This document shows, piece after piece, positions 1 to 6,244 of a stretch of 7,605 nucleotides of DNA. Origin of the DNA: Deltaproteobacteria bacterium UBA6967. Its GTDB lineage: Bacteria; SAR324; NAC60-12. A program made the position numbers and the translations under genes. Position 1 is the first letter of the stretch. Each line of letters opens with the position of its first letter. The notes under the pieces are model-generated. The model had not been told where the DNA came from. It made no database searches and was given only the letters and a program-made list of their open reading frames with translations. The stretch spans positions 1 through 7,605 of the forward strand of contig DJYX01000123.1 of assembly GCA_002450295.1 (NCBI GenBank). Direction: 5' to 3'.

Positions 1-591
1 TTGAATAGGAATGGAGCGAATCGCGCTGGTGAAAATAACCATTCCGAGTGACGCACCGATCAACCCATTGGCCACCACAATGACGACCATTGAGAAATTG
101 AGCCTCAAATTCAGAGGCTCTCCACCAAAGAACATCCAGATCTGATTGAAGAGACCTCGCTCGCTTGCATCTACAACCCAGAGCCAAAGCAAAGCATACA
201 CAACAGAAGGACTCATTCTGGGTAGCAACCAGACAGCCCGAAAAAAGGATCCGAGTCGCTCTGGCATGGAGGTTGTGGTGAGCGCCAGAATTAAGGCAAA
301 ACTCAGGTTGAAGAAAAGGAGTGTGAAAAAAACAAACGTTCCAGAGAGTGCTAATGCTTTGAAAAAAGAGCCTCTTAGTTCGAATCCAAAGAATGCATCA
401 GCATCTAATTTACCAAGTTTCTCAAACTGACGTGTGGTGGGAAAATTGTCGAAGTGAATGGTCTGGGCCATCTCGGTGAACGCCACAAGGAAGTTCACAA
501 CGATCGGGGCCAGCAAAAACATAGCAAGCAACAAACAAGCTGGACCTAAGAAAATTAACTGGTCCAGATGGTTTTTCCATTGACGACTCAT
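1..591 (-). CDS. Carbohydrate ABC transporter permease, MalF/UgpA type (3' part missing, second cassette)
   Basis: Inner-membrane subunit of a binding-protein-dependent sugar-type importer. The first 197 codons are open from an ATG at 591 to the window edge; the C-terminal part, including the EAA loop that contacts the ATPase, lies outside. Visible hydrophobic segments are at about residues 13-38, 77-105, 117-139 and 167-192. The strongest evidence is close similarity to the complete permease at 4859-6169: FRAVWLLPRMSPSVVYALLW (from residue 117) against FRALWLLPRISPSVLYVVLW (from 238), and NGLIGASLGMVIFTSAI (from 175) against NGFIGASMGMILFSSAI (from 297). The loop between the first two membrane segments is short (about 40 residues), unlike its paralogue. 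It follows the binding-protein gene at 651-2000 after 59 bases and should be its partner. No clear Shine-Dalgarno sequence precedes the ATG; an ATG at 580 is out of frame. The family assignment is secure, the substrate is unknown. Confidence 0.93.
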   Translation of the reverse strand, partial: MSRQWKNHLDQLIFLGPACLLLAMFLLAPIVVNFLVAFTEMAQTIHFDNFPTTRQFEKLGKLDADAFFGFELRGSFFKALALSGTFVFFTLLFFNLSFALILALTTTSMPERLGSFFRAVWLLPRMSPSVVYALLWLWVVDASERGLFNQIWMFFGGEPLNLRLNFSMVVIVVANGLIGASLGMVIFTSAIRSIPIQ

Positions 592-604
592 TGAAAGGCT
601 CGAT

Positions 605-628
605 TAGGCGACCCCAAGAGGTCGCCTA
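605..628 (-). promoter_or_regulatory. Stem-loop between binding-protein and permease genes (second cassette)
   Basis: A perfect 9-bp inverted repeat (TAGGCGACC at 605-613 and GGTCGCCTA at 620-628) with a 6-base loop fills much of the 59-base junction. The run of six or more T lies on the plus-strand side (629-634), so for the minus-strand genes the hairpin is preceded by A residues and not followed by U residues. It therefore does not look like an intrinsic terminator for this operon. I infer a transcript-stabilising or partial-attenuation element that protects the upstream binding-protein message, as known for intercistronic hairpins in sugar ABC operons such as malE-malF. It could alternatively stop antisense plus-strand transcription. 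Confidence 0.7.
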
Positions 629-650
629 TTTTTTCAATTTTGAAATGAAG

Positions 651-2000
651 TCAATCTAGAATGATGACATCAGATCCGAGTTCAACCTCTAATTCCTCAA
701 GCACCATGTCAGCTGCGTCCTCAGGGCTCATTTCCCCTGTTTCTACAGCTTGTACACCCGTGTATGTGATGGCATTATACTGCCCAATCTTAGCATGATT
801 CGGCATAAACTCGGCGTACTTCAGCATTGGTGTTCCTGCAATCAAAGCCCAACCTTTCTCCTGAAAATCAGGCATAGCCGTTTGACCGTAATTGATTGGG
901 GTGTGATTCGTGCCGACAGCGTGGGCTGTATTAGGTACATGCTGAGAAGCCAAACCTACCAACATTGCAGCCAAATCTTTTTTCGGAGTGTCTCCCACAA
1001 TATACACAATTGGGTGTGACAGATTCTTCGGCTGACCACCCTTCTTTGCTGGTGGTGCATGGATCCAAGTAAGTTTGCGGAAATAGTCCTCCTTACCCTT
1101 TAGTCCAAAAGCCTCCAATTGGGCTCCCACATTCCAGATGCCATGAAATTTACCCATTGAGTCCCCGCCTCGGAAAGCGGCGTGCGTGCTATCCCAACTG
1201 TAACTTGTCATGTCAGCTGGTAAAGAACCATTGTTCACACAATACTGCAACCAGCCATAGTACTCCACCAATCCCTTTCGAGTAATCTGCAGTTTGGCCT
1301 GATCTTCATTGTAAATATCAATTCCAAATGAAGCCATCGCCATCTGGAAATCAGGACCTACGTTGGGACGATGCACCCAACCAACTTTTGCGGCACCTGA
1401 CTTCACAGCTTCTGCAGCCAAGTCGCACCAGTCATACATGGTGAATTCGCCAGCCTCTACCTGTCCCGGGAGAGCTGCAATGTAGTCCTCTGACTTTCCA
1501 GCAGCTCGGAGGATGTCATTGTTGATAAAAAACATCCGAATCTCAGAGTCTTGGGGGACACCGTAGCGTTCACCCTTGTATGAAACTGAGTTCCAAAGTT
1601 GTGGGATCATATCCGCATACATCCCTTCATTCGCTTTGATATGATCTTCCAGGTTTGCAGCTAGACCAGCTTCAACAAAGGACCCGATCCACTCGTGTGC
1701 TGCAACAGCAATGTCGGGTGTTTCTCCTACGGAATGTGCTTTGAGTAATGCGAGTGCATCAGCATCAAAGCCCTTACTGTTAGTTTCGATCAATTCAACT
1801 TTGATTTGCGTATCAGATCCAGCGGCAGCAAACATCCGATTCATTTGGTCAGCGGCAGCAACAATATTCCCTGGTCGCAAGGGTCCTGAACGATCAGCCA
1901 AAGACCAAAGTTTGATCGTTACTTCCTCTGCAAAAAGAGGTGTCAAATGCATTGAGCTGAAAAAAGCAAGAGCAGCTCCTATCAAAACTTTCTTGAACAT
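651..2000 (-). CDS. Periplasmic carbohydrate-type ABC transporter solute-binding protein (second cassette)
   Basis: Extracytoplasmic receptor (family 1 sugar-binding type, MalE/UgpB-like) that captures a solute and delivers it to the permease pair. The product has 449 residues from the ATG at 2000. An in-frame TTG at 2012 would add MESL, but that codon overlaps the GGAG at 2007-2010, which sits ideally for the ATG, so I prefer the ATG. A signal peptide is clear: MFKK, then a hydrophobic stretch, then a likely cut after LFA at residue 24, with no lipobox cysteine. The mature protein shows YGVPQD (146-151), LSHPIVYIV (327-335) and an acidic C-terminal helix, all shared with the binding protein at 6245-7603. 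Unlike that paralogue, which has no cysteine, it has exactly two (C192 and C254), which could form a disulfide. It is followed by a stem-loop and a permease gene. The substrate is not identifiable; sugar, polyol or sugar-phosphate are all possible. Confidence 0.95.
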   Translation of the reverse strand: MFKKVLIGAALAFFSSMHLTPLFAEEVTIKLWSLADRSGPLRPGNIVAAADQMNRMFAAAGSDTQIKVELIETNSKGFDADALALLKAHSVGETPDIAVAAHEWIGSFVEAGLAANLEDHIKANEGMYADMIPQLWNSVSYKGERYGVPQDSEIRMFFINNDILRAAGKSEDYIAALPGQVEAGEFTMYDWCDLAAEAVKSGAAKVGWVHRPNVGPDFQMAMASFGIDIYNEDQAKLQITRKGLVEYYGWLQYCVNNGSLPADMTSYSWDSTHAAFRGGDSMGKFHGIWNVGAQLEAFGLKGKEDYFRKLTWIHAPPAKKGGQPKNLSHPIVYIVGDTPKKDLAAMLVGLASQHVPNTAHAVGTNHTPINYGQTAMPDFQEKGWALIAGTPMLKYAEFMPNHAKIGQYNAITYTGVQAVETGEMSPEDAADMVLEELEVELGSDVIILD

Positions 2001-2004
2001 CAGA

Positions 2005-2010
2005 CTCTCC
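2005..2010 (-). promoter_or_regulatory. Ribosome-binding site that decides the start at 2000
   Basis: The minus strand reads GGAGAG followed by TCTG and ATG, which puts GGAG six bases before the ATG at 2000. This is the best-placed ribosome-binding site of the intergenic junctions in the window. It rules against the upstream TTG at 2012, which overlaps the same bases. Confidence 0.75.
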
Positions 2011-2065
2011 AAGTTAGGAAATTACTTACAGGCTATTTGGCTCTGAAGACCAACCACAGTCAGGA

Positions 2066-2087
2066 AACTCAAAATCTATTCTGAGTT
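2066..2087. promoter_or_regulatory. Near-perfect 22-bp palindrome, candidate operator
   Basis: On the plus strand the half-sites AACTCAAAAT (2066-2075) and ATTCTGAGTT (2078-2087) are inverted around a 2-base centre, with a single mismatched position. The site lies about 66 bases upstream of the binding-protein ATG at 2000. Size, symmetry and place fit an operator for a dimeric sugar-responsive repressor (LacI, GntR or ROK type). No regulator gene is in the window, so this is inference. As RNA it could also fold as a weak AU-rich hairpin in the leader. Confidence 0.4.
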
Positions 2088-2431
2088 AGAACCAAAACCC
2101 GGATTAATGTAGGTCCTCATTGTTAAGAAATGATTAAGCACAGCTAAACAAAAAAAGGCCTTCTGCAAATTAGTCAGATTTTCAAGGGATGTGATAAAAG
2201 GCTTTCAACAAGTAATAATCAACGTGAAGAAAGCTATCATTGCAGCGGTCTATGAAAGCAGGGTTTGAAAAGATTATTCGGTTTGAGGATATCTGGGGAT
2301 AGATTGTAGAAATTGACTTTACTGGAGGTCTTTTAAAGAGGGCTTTCTCGAAGTGGAGCATCGCCTTTAGTCAAAGCTGAGGTGTTTAATCATGTTTGAA
2401 TATGACGATGAAATGAAGTGGGTTCAATGCT

Positions 2432-2734
2432 CTATGATCCTAGATGTGATGAGAGCGTTTTTAACCATTTCTCTAAGATACATCGGGAAACCATGTCACT
2501 TTGTAGGGCTGCGGTTGCACCAAGAAAGGCCGGAAGTTTGCCAAACCAATAATCCTTTTGTAGTTCCGTGAATTCAGCAAGGCCCAATTGCGAGATTTTC
2601 TCAAAGGCCACAGCGAAAATCCAATCTTGCAATTTATCGAGCAATTCAAAAGAAACTTTTCCAAAAAATGTACCTTGGGGAAAGCTCTCGAGGTCTTTCC
2701 AACTCCAAATACAGAGACAATTGCTCAGAAGCAT
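2432..2734 (-). CDS. Doubtful 100-residue hypothetical ORF or gene remnant
   Basis: An open frame in the intercassette gap, in the same direction as the transporter genes. I do not recognise the product. It has a protein-like look: leucine, lysine and glutamate in a plausible mix, aromatic residues spread through it, and stretches that could be amphipathic helices (such as GKVSFELLDKLQDWIFAVAF near residues 25-44). Against it, the ATG has no suitably placed ribosome-binding site, the frame has only nine more codons upstream before a TAG-TGA pair, and the protein matches no family I can name. It could be a real small gene, the tail of a decayed larger gene or chance. Overlapping shorter ORFs in other frames of the same stretch look less protein-like. 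It lies 233 bases after the ATPase gene, too far to assume cotranscription. Confidence 0.22.
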   Translation of the reverse strand: MLLSNCLCIWSWKDLESFPQGTFFGKVSFELLDKLQDWIFAVAFEKISQLGLAEFTELQKDYWFGKLPAFLGATAALQSDMVSRCILEKWLKTLSSHLGS

Positions 2735-2967
2735 CGGAGCTTGGAGTACCTCGGTTTTCTTTCACTACTCAATTTACACTTGTAGATCATCATAGGATTT
2801 ACAGCCTCAGTGGAGGTTCGTGGTTCCAACTACTCCCCAAAGACATCTGAAGAATTTAAGGTTTTCTTGCTTTCCGTATCTTTCACATTTCAATTTTTCG
2901 AACGGTTACGCGACAGAAGAATCGCTCAATGGATGGATTGGCGATAGTTGAATTATCGGACTAATTT

Positions 2968-4026
2968 TTAGAAGCGAAGGCCTGCTTGATTGAAAATCAG
3001 TAGTTTTTCAGGGTGGATTCCCCAGTTGACTTTTGTGTTTTTTTCAATACTTGCATTAGCAGAGGACTGAATTGAACGGAGAATACTTCCATCATCCAGC
3101 ATTACGTCATATAGATTTTCACGCCCTTGGGTTTCAACAAAAGAGATGGTTCCAGGGATTTGAATAGGGTTGTTGGGTTGGTAGTGTTCTGGCCGAATAC
3201 CCAAGCGAATCTTGGTGTCATTGGTAGGCGTGGAGCTGCCTGGAAAGTCAAATTGAATTTTTCCGTCCAACAGATGAATCGAACCATCCTGGACGTGAGC
3301 ATCCAGAAAAGCGATTGGTGGGTTACCCAAGAAACCAGCTACAAAATCGTTGATTGGTTGTTGATACATTTCTGTGGGAGAAGCAACTTGTAGAATCTCA
3401 CCTTCCTTCATGATTGCGATCCGGTCACTCATGCTCATCGCTTCCACCTGATCATGAGTCACCAGCACTGCGGAGATTCCAGTTTCTAACTGAATCCGCC
3501 GGATTTCAGATCGCATTTCTAGACGTAGCTTGGCGTCCAGGTTTGCCAAGGGTTCATCAAGTAGAAGAATGCTAGGTTTGCGCACCAATGCTCTTGCGAG
3601 GGCAACACGCTGTTGTTGACCGCCAGAAAGCTGCTCGGGTCGTCGCTCTAATAATTCTCCAATATGAACCAACTCAGCAATTTCAGCGACTTTCTCTCGG
3701 ATTGTGTTTTTGTGCTCTTTGCGGACAGTCAATGGAAAAGCAATGTTTTCAAAAACACTCATATGAGGATAGAGCGCATAGGACTGGAACACGACACCCA
3801 CATTGCGTTGCTGGGCTGGAACACGACTGACGTCTCGATCTCCAAAGAGGACACGTCCACCATCAACCCGATGAATTCCACAAATTGTGAAGAGAGTGGT
3901 GGATTTCCCGCATCCAGATGGGCCCAGAAGGGCGAGCATTTCACCTTCCCGAATCTTCAGGTTCATTTTTTCGATGACGGTCACATCACCAAAGCGTTTG
4001 GTGAAATCTTCAAGAATGATTTCCAT
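2968..4026 (-). CDS. Carbohydrate ABC transporter ATPase, MalK/UgpC/MsmX type
   Basis: Cytoplasmic ATPase that powers the importer as a homodimer on the two permeases. All catalytic elements are intact in the 352-residue product: Walker A GPSGCGKST (35-43), Q-loop glutamine at 81 in VVFQSYALYPHM, signature LSGGQQQR (133-140), Walker B ILLLDEP (153-159), D-loop NLDAKLR (162-168) and the switch histidine H191 in VTHDQVEAM. After FVAGFLGNPP (228-237) comes a C-terminal TOBE/MOP-type regulatory domain with GIRPEH (276-281), typical of the sugar-importer branch. Length is normal for the family (about 350-370). The start ATG at 4026 overlaps the stop of the preceding permease gene by one base (TGATG), a sign of translational coupling; AAAGG at 4030-4034 is a short possible ribosome-binding site. 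It is the last gene of the first cassette, and MsmX-like ATPases can serve more than one importer. Confidence 0.97.
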   Translation of the reverse strand: MEIILEDFTKRFGDVTVIEKMNLKIREGEMLALLGPSGCGKSTTLFTICGIHRVDGGRVLFGDRDVSRVPAQQRNVGVVFQSYALYPHMSVFENIAFPLTVRKEHKNTIREKVAEIAELVHIGELLERRPEQLSGGQQQRVALARALVRKPSILLLDEPLANLDAKLRLEMRSEIRRIQLETGISAVLVTHDQVEAMSMSDRIAIMKEGEILQVASPTEMYQQPINDFVAGFLGNPPIAFLDAHVQDGSIHLLDGKIQFDFPGSSTPTNDTKIRLGIRPEHYQPNNPIQIPGTISFVETQGRENLYDVMLDDGSILRSIQSSANASIEKNTKVNWGIHPEKLLIFNQAGLRF

Positions 4027-4850
4027 CAGCCTTTGGTTCCTCCTCCGTAGATGTTCATCAATTTATCTTGGAAGAACAGATACATGATTACGACGGGAGT
4101 CGCATAGAAGAGCCCCACTGATTTGAAGAGATTGAATTCAAAATTTCGATCATCTGCGATTAGGGAAGCCAAGTAGCCAGAAAGTACCTGAACATTATTC
4201 GCTGGCGCCAAAACGGTTGGTAGGATGTACTCCCCCCAGCCAGAGAGAAAAGAGAACACACCCAAGGCGATAATCCCCGGACGGACTTGTGGGAGAACCA
4301 GACGATACCAAACCGTGAAACGACTAGCACCATCCTGCAATCCTGCCATCTCAATCTCCCAGGGCACGGAGTCATAGAATCCTTTCATAATCCAAATACC
4401 GAGTGGGAGCTGGAGCGATGTCATCACGATAATCACTCCGATCAGGGTATTGTAGAGCCCGATCAATTGCAGAATCAGAAAGATCGCGATGATCAAAGTG
4501 ATCGAAGGAAAAGCGTGTAAGATCAAAACTCCTGCAAGAAATTCGCGACGAAACGGAATATTCAGGCGAGATAGTGCGTACCCTGCCGTTGAAGAAACAG
4601 AGAGCACCAGTAACATCACAGAGCTGGCAAAAACGAGAGTATTCAGGGTCACCTGCCAGATATTTGCTTTCCCCTCAATGTCCTCGTAAAGGAAGCGCCA
4701 GTGTTCCAAGGTAAAGCTACTTGGCAGGATTCCTCCAGGTTCTGTATTGGTGATGGTATCCAGCACCAGATAGGAATACATCAACACGATCGGCACAGTT
4801 GCCAACACCAAAGCAGTAAGAATTGGCCAATTCTTGAAGTTTTGAGACAC
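4026..4850 (-). CDS. Carbohydrate ABC transporter permease, MalG/UgpE type
   Basis: Second inner-membrane subunit of the first cassette, forming the translocation channel with the permease at 4859-6169. The 274-residue product has the usual length and six likely membrane segments at about residues 10-31, 69-93, 103-126, 130-152, 192-212 and 241-261. The cytoplasmic EAA loop is clear: E167, AGLQDGAS (169-176), then the LP at 186-187 and P191 in LVLPQVRP, which docks on the ATPase. Translation most likely starts at a GTG (4850), 8 bases after the stop of the upstream permease; AAGGG overlapping that stop gives a reasonable ribosome-binding site. The C-terminus ends in GGGTKG, common for this subunit, and its stop codon overlaps the ATPase start. 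The C-terminal QDKLMNIYGGGTKG resembles the family's usual Q+xxxxGLTxGAxKG ending. Confidence 0.96.
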   Translation of the reverse strand: MSQNFKNWPILTALVLATVPIVLMYSYLVLDTITNTEPGGILPSSFTLEHWRFLYEDIEGKANIWQVTLNTLVFASSVMLLVLSVSSTAGYALSRLNIPFRREFLAGVLILHAFPSITLIIAIFLILQLIGLYNTLIGVIIVMTSLQLPLGIWIMKGFYDSVPWEIEMAGLQDGASRFTVWYRLVLPQVRPGIIALGVFSFLSGWGEYILPTVLAPANNVQVLSGYLASLIADDRNFEFNLFKSVGLFYATPVVIMYLFFQDKLMNIYGGGTKG

Positions 4851-4858
4851 CAGAACCC

Positions 4859-6169
4859 TTATTGCTCAATTCGTGGTTGACGCACTAACTCCTGAAAGCG
4901 GAAGAATCGCAAAAAAATGAAAGACATGATCACACCAATGACAACTAGCACCAGAGCCAGGGCTGCTCCATAACCATATTGTAAATTGCCCCAATAATTG
5001 TCCAAGGCGTTATGGTAAGCCGCTAGAGCCCAGACTTCTGTTGTAGAGCCAGGCCCTCCATCTGTAGAGAGCAGAATTTGTTCAAAGGATGTCAATAAGG
5101 AAAGACACTGATAGACCGTCACAAAGAGGATCGGCCACTTTAACTGTGGCAAGATGATGAAGCGAATCTGTTGCCAGCGATTGGCTCCGTCAACCTCACT
5201 CGCATAAAGCAATGGCTTGGGAATCGCGGTGATGGCACTAGAGAACAGAATCATCCCCATCGAAGCGCCAATGAATCCGTTGATCAGCACAACGAAGACC
5301 CATGCATTGAGAGTGGTATCCAACATCCAGTTGCGCTGTGCGACACCCAGAGGATTCAGGATGGCGTTCAAAAAACCTGTGTCCCAGGTCAACCACTTCC
5401 AGAGCACAACATAGAGCACAGAGGGTGAAATCCGTGGTAATAGCCAGAGAGCTCTAAAAATTCCTGCTTGCCCCTTTGGTAGATAGAAGGTGGCGATAGC
5501 CAGAAACAGCGCAAAGCCCACGTTGAATAGCAGCAAAGTGAAGGTGACGTAGATGATCGTATTGAAGAGGATTTGCTTGGTCTCTGGGAGGATTGTCATC
5601 TTATAGAAGTTATCTGTTGTCCATACCCATCCCGTGTAGGCGGCCTGGCTGAGCTTATTGATTTGATCAGGAGTCAGTTTGGTTTGCAGCTCGGTCAGTG
5701 CGGCTTTTAAATCTTTTTCTGTCTCAAATCGCTCATTGATCAGCGATTTTCGGAAGTGTGGTGAGGTTGATTTCAGTTCACGTGTACTACGTGGTCGGTT
5801 CTGTAGTTTTTTCAGGAAACGTTCGAATTCTCTACGGCTTGTGAAGTTTTGCCCAAGATGCTCTTCCTCAAGTTCTGCCAGCAAGGAAGGCTCTGAACCA
5901 GCCTCACGGGCAATCTGCAAGGTGGCTTTAGCAATTTGGTAGCTCTCAGAACCAATGCTATCAAGCGTTGCTTTTTCGAAACCTTGGTCAGAGAGGTCTC
6001 TCAGGAGTGAGGGGGTAATTTGATAGGCACCACCAGTAATGCCGGTGGCTGTACTCATGTTGGTGAAGGAGAAGATGCCTGTGAGTAACACTGGCGTCAA
6101 GAAAAAGACGGCGACCAATACCAGTGCAGGGGCAATAAAAACATAGCCAAGTTTTGCAGATAAACTCAT
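4859..6169 (-). CDS. Carbohydrate ABC transporter permease, MalF/UgpA type, with long TM1-TM2 loop insertion
   Basis: Inner-membrane channel subunit of the first cassette. The 436-residue product is far longer than the usual 290-320 for six-segment members. Membrane segments lie at about residues 8-36, 200-228, 237-260, 289-313, 347-367 and 400-424; the EAA loop is at 323-346 (ASEVDGANRW, then ILPQLKWP). The extra length sits between segments 1 and 2, residues about 38-178, on the periplasmic side, before the conserved WTTDNF (183-188). The insert is charged, rich in E, K, R, L and Q and probably helical. Aligned on the FRA-WLLPR motif, it makes this protein 121 residues longer than the paralogue at 1-591. 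E. coli MalF also has a large periplasmic domain (P2) at the equivalent place, but this insert does not look like it. The reading frame is intact throughout. The ATG at 6169 has no clear ribosome-binding site and lies 75 bases after the binding-protein stop. Confidence 0.95.
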   Translation of the reverse strand: MSLSAKLGYVFIAPALVLVAVFFLTPVLLTGIFSFTNMSTATGITGGAYQITPSLLRDLSDQGFEKATLDSIGSESYQIAKATLQIAREAGSEPSLLAELEEEHLGQNFTSRREFERFLKKLQNRPRSTRELKSTSPHFRKSLINERFETEKDLKAALTELQTKLTPDQINKLSQAAYTGWVWTTDNFYKMTILPETKQILFNTIIYVTFTLLLFNVGFALFLAIATFYLPKGQAGIFRALWLLPRISPSVLYVVLWKWLTWDTGFLNAILNPLGVAQRNWMLDTTLNAWVFVVLINGFIGASMGMILFSSAITAIPKPLLYASEVDGANRWQQIRFIILPQLKWPILFVTVYQCLSLLTSFEQILLSTDGGPGSTTEVWALAAYHNALDNYWGNLQYGYGAALALVLVVIGVIMSFIFLRFFRFQELVRQPRIEQ

Positions 6170-6204
6170 TGGCCAATCAAGCGAATCAGAATTTGAAGGA
6201 AGGA

Positions 6205-6232
6205 CATCTCCCCAGAATGATCCGGGGAGATG
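6205..6232 (-). promoter_or_regulatory. Stem-loop between binding-protein and permease genes (first cassette)
   Basis: A perfect 9-bp inverted repeat, CATCTCCCC (6205-6213) and GGGGAGATG (6224-6232), encloses a 10-base loop in the 75-base junction after the binding-protein gene. On the minus strand no U run follows, so it is not a classic terminator. It occupies the same relative place as the hairpin at 605-628 but has an unrelated sequence. The likely role, by analogy with malE-malF type junctions, is to protect the 3' end of the abundant binding-protein message and lower downstream expression. Confidence 0.7.
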
Positions 6233-6244
6233 AAAGAGAGAGAA

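Larger units (their letters stand above)
2001..2967. other. Long intergenic region between the two transporter cassettes
   Basis: This 967-base stretch separates the ATPase gene of the first cassette from the binding-protein gene of the second. It holds the ribosome-binding site at 2005-2010, the palindrome at 2066-2087 and a direct repeat of TTAAG at 2123-2127 and 2134-2138 (11 bases apart, one helical turn). A weak bulged inverted repeat lies at 2152-2162 and 2196-2205, ending in a T run on the minus strand. A possible weak minus-strand promoter has TTGATT at 2217-2222, 17 bases, then TTTTAT at 2194-2199, matching 8 of 12 consensus bases. The only ORF of note on the gene strand is the doubtful one at 2432-2734. 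The first 230 bases after the ATPase stop (2735-2967) show only a poor 5-bp hairpin (CGATA/TATCG near 2942-2958) without a T run. I see no tRNA, insertion sequence or strong terminator. Confidence 0.6.

Noticed and set aside
146..430. 94-codon plus-strand ORF
   Set aside because: It is antisense to the truncated permease at 1-591, which matches a paralogue in this same window; the plus-strand product is low-complexity and serine/lysine rich.
605..628. Transcription terminator separating the binding-protein and permease genes
   Set aside because: The T run is on the wrong side of the hairpin for minus-strand transcription, so it does not qualify as an intrinsic terminator of this operon.
2001..2012. 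Upstream TTG start for the second binding protein (adds MESL)
   Set aside because: The TTG overlaps the GGAG that best serves the ATG at 2000, and the shorter form gives the more typical signal peptide beginning MFKK.
2150..2205. Possible minus-strand intrinsic terminator (AAAAGGC arms, seven T)
   Set aside because: The pairing needs a bulge, is mostly A-T, encloses a loop of over 30 bases and has no gene ending just upstream. It is too weak to list as a terminator and is only mentioned under the gap.
2568..2850. Three overlapping plus-strand ORFs of 60-75 codons in the intercassette gap
   Set aside because: All three use different starts and frames over the same bases, have no good ribosome-binding sites and no recognisable protein features. 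They look like chance open frames.
4859..6169. Fusion or frameshift to explain the oversized permease
   Set aside because: The frame is continuous, the insertion sits cleanly between the first membrane segment and the conserved WTTDNF motif, and all later motifs are intact. A loop insertion explains the length.
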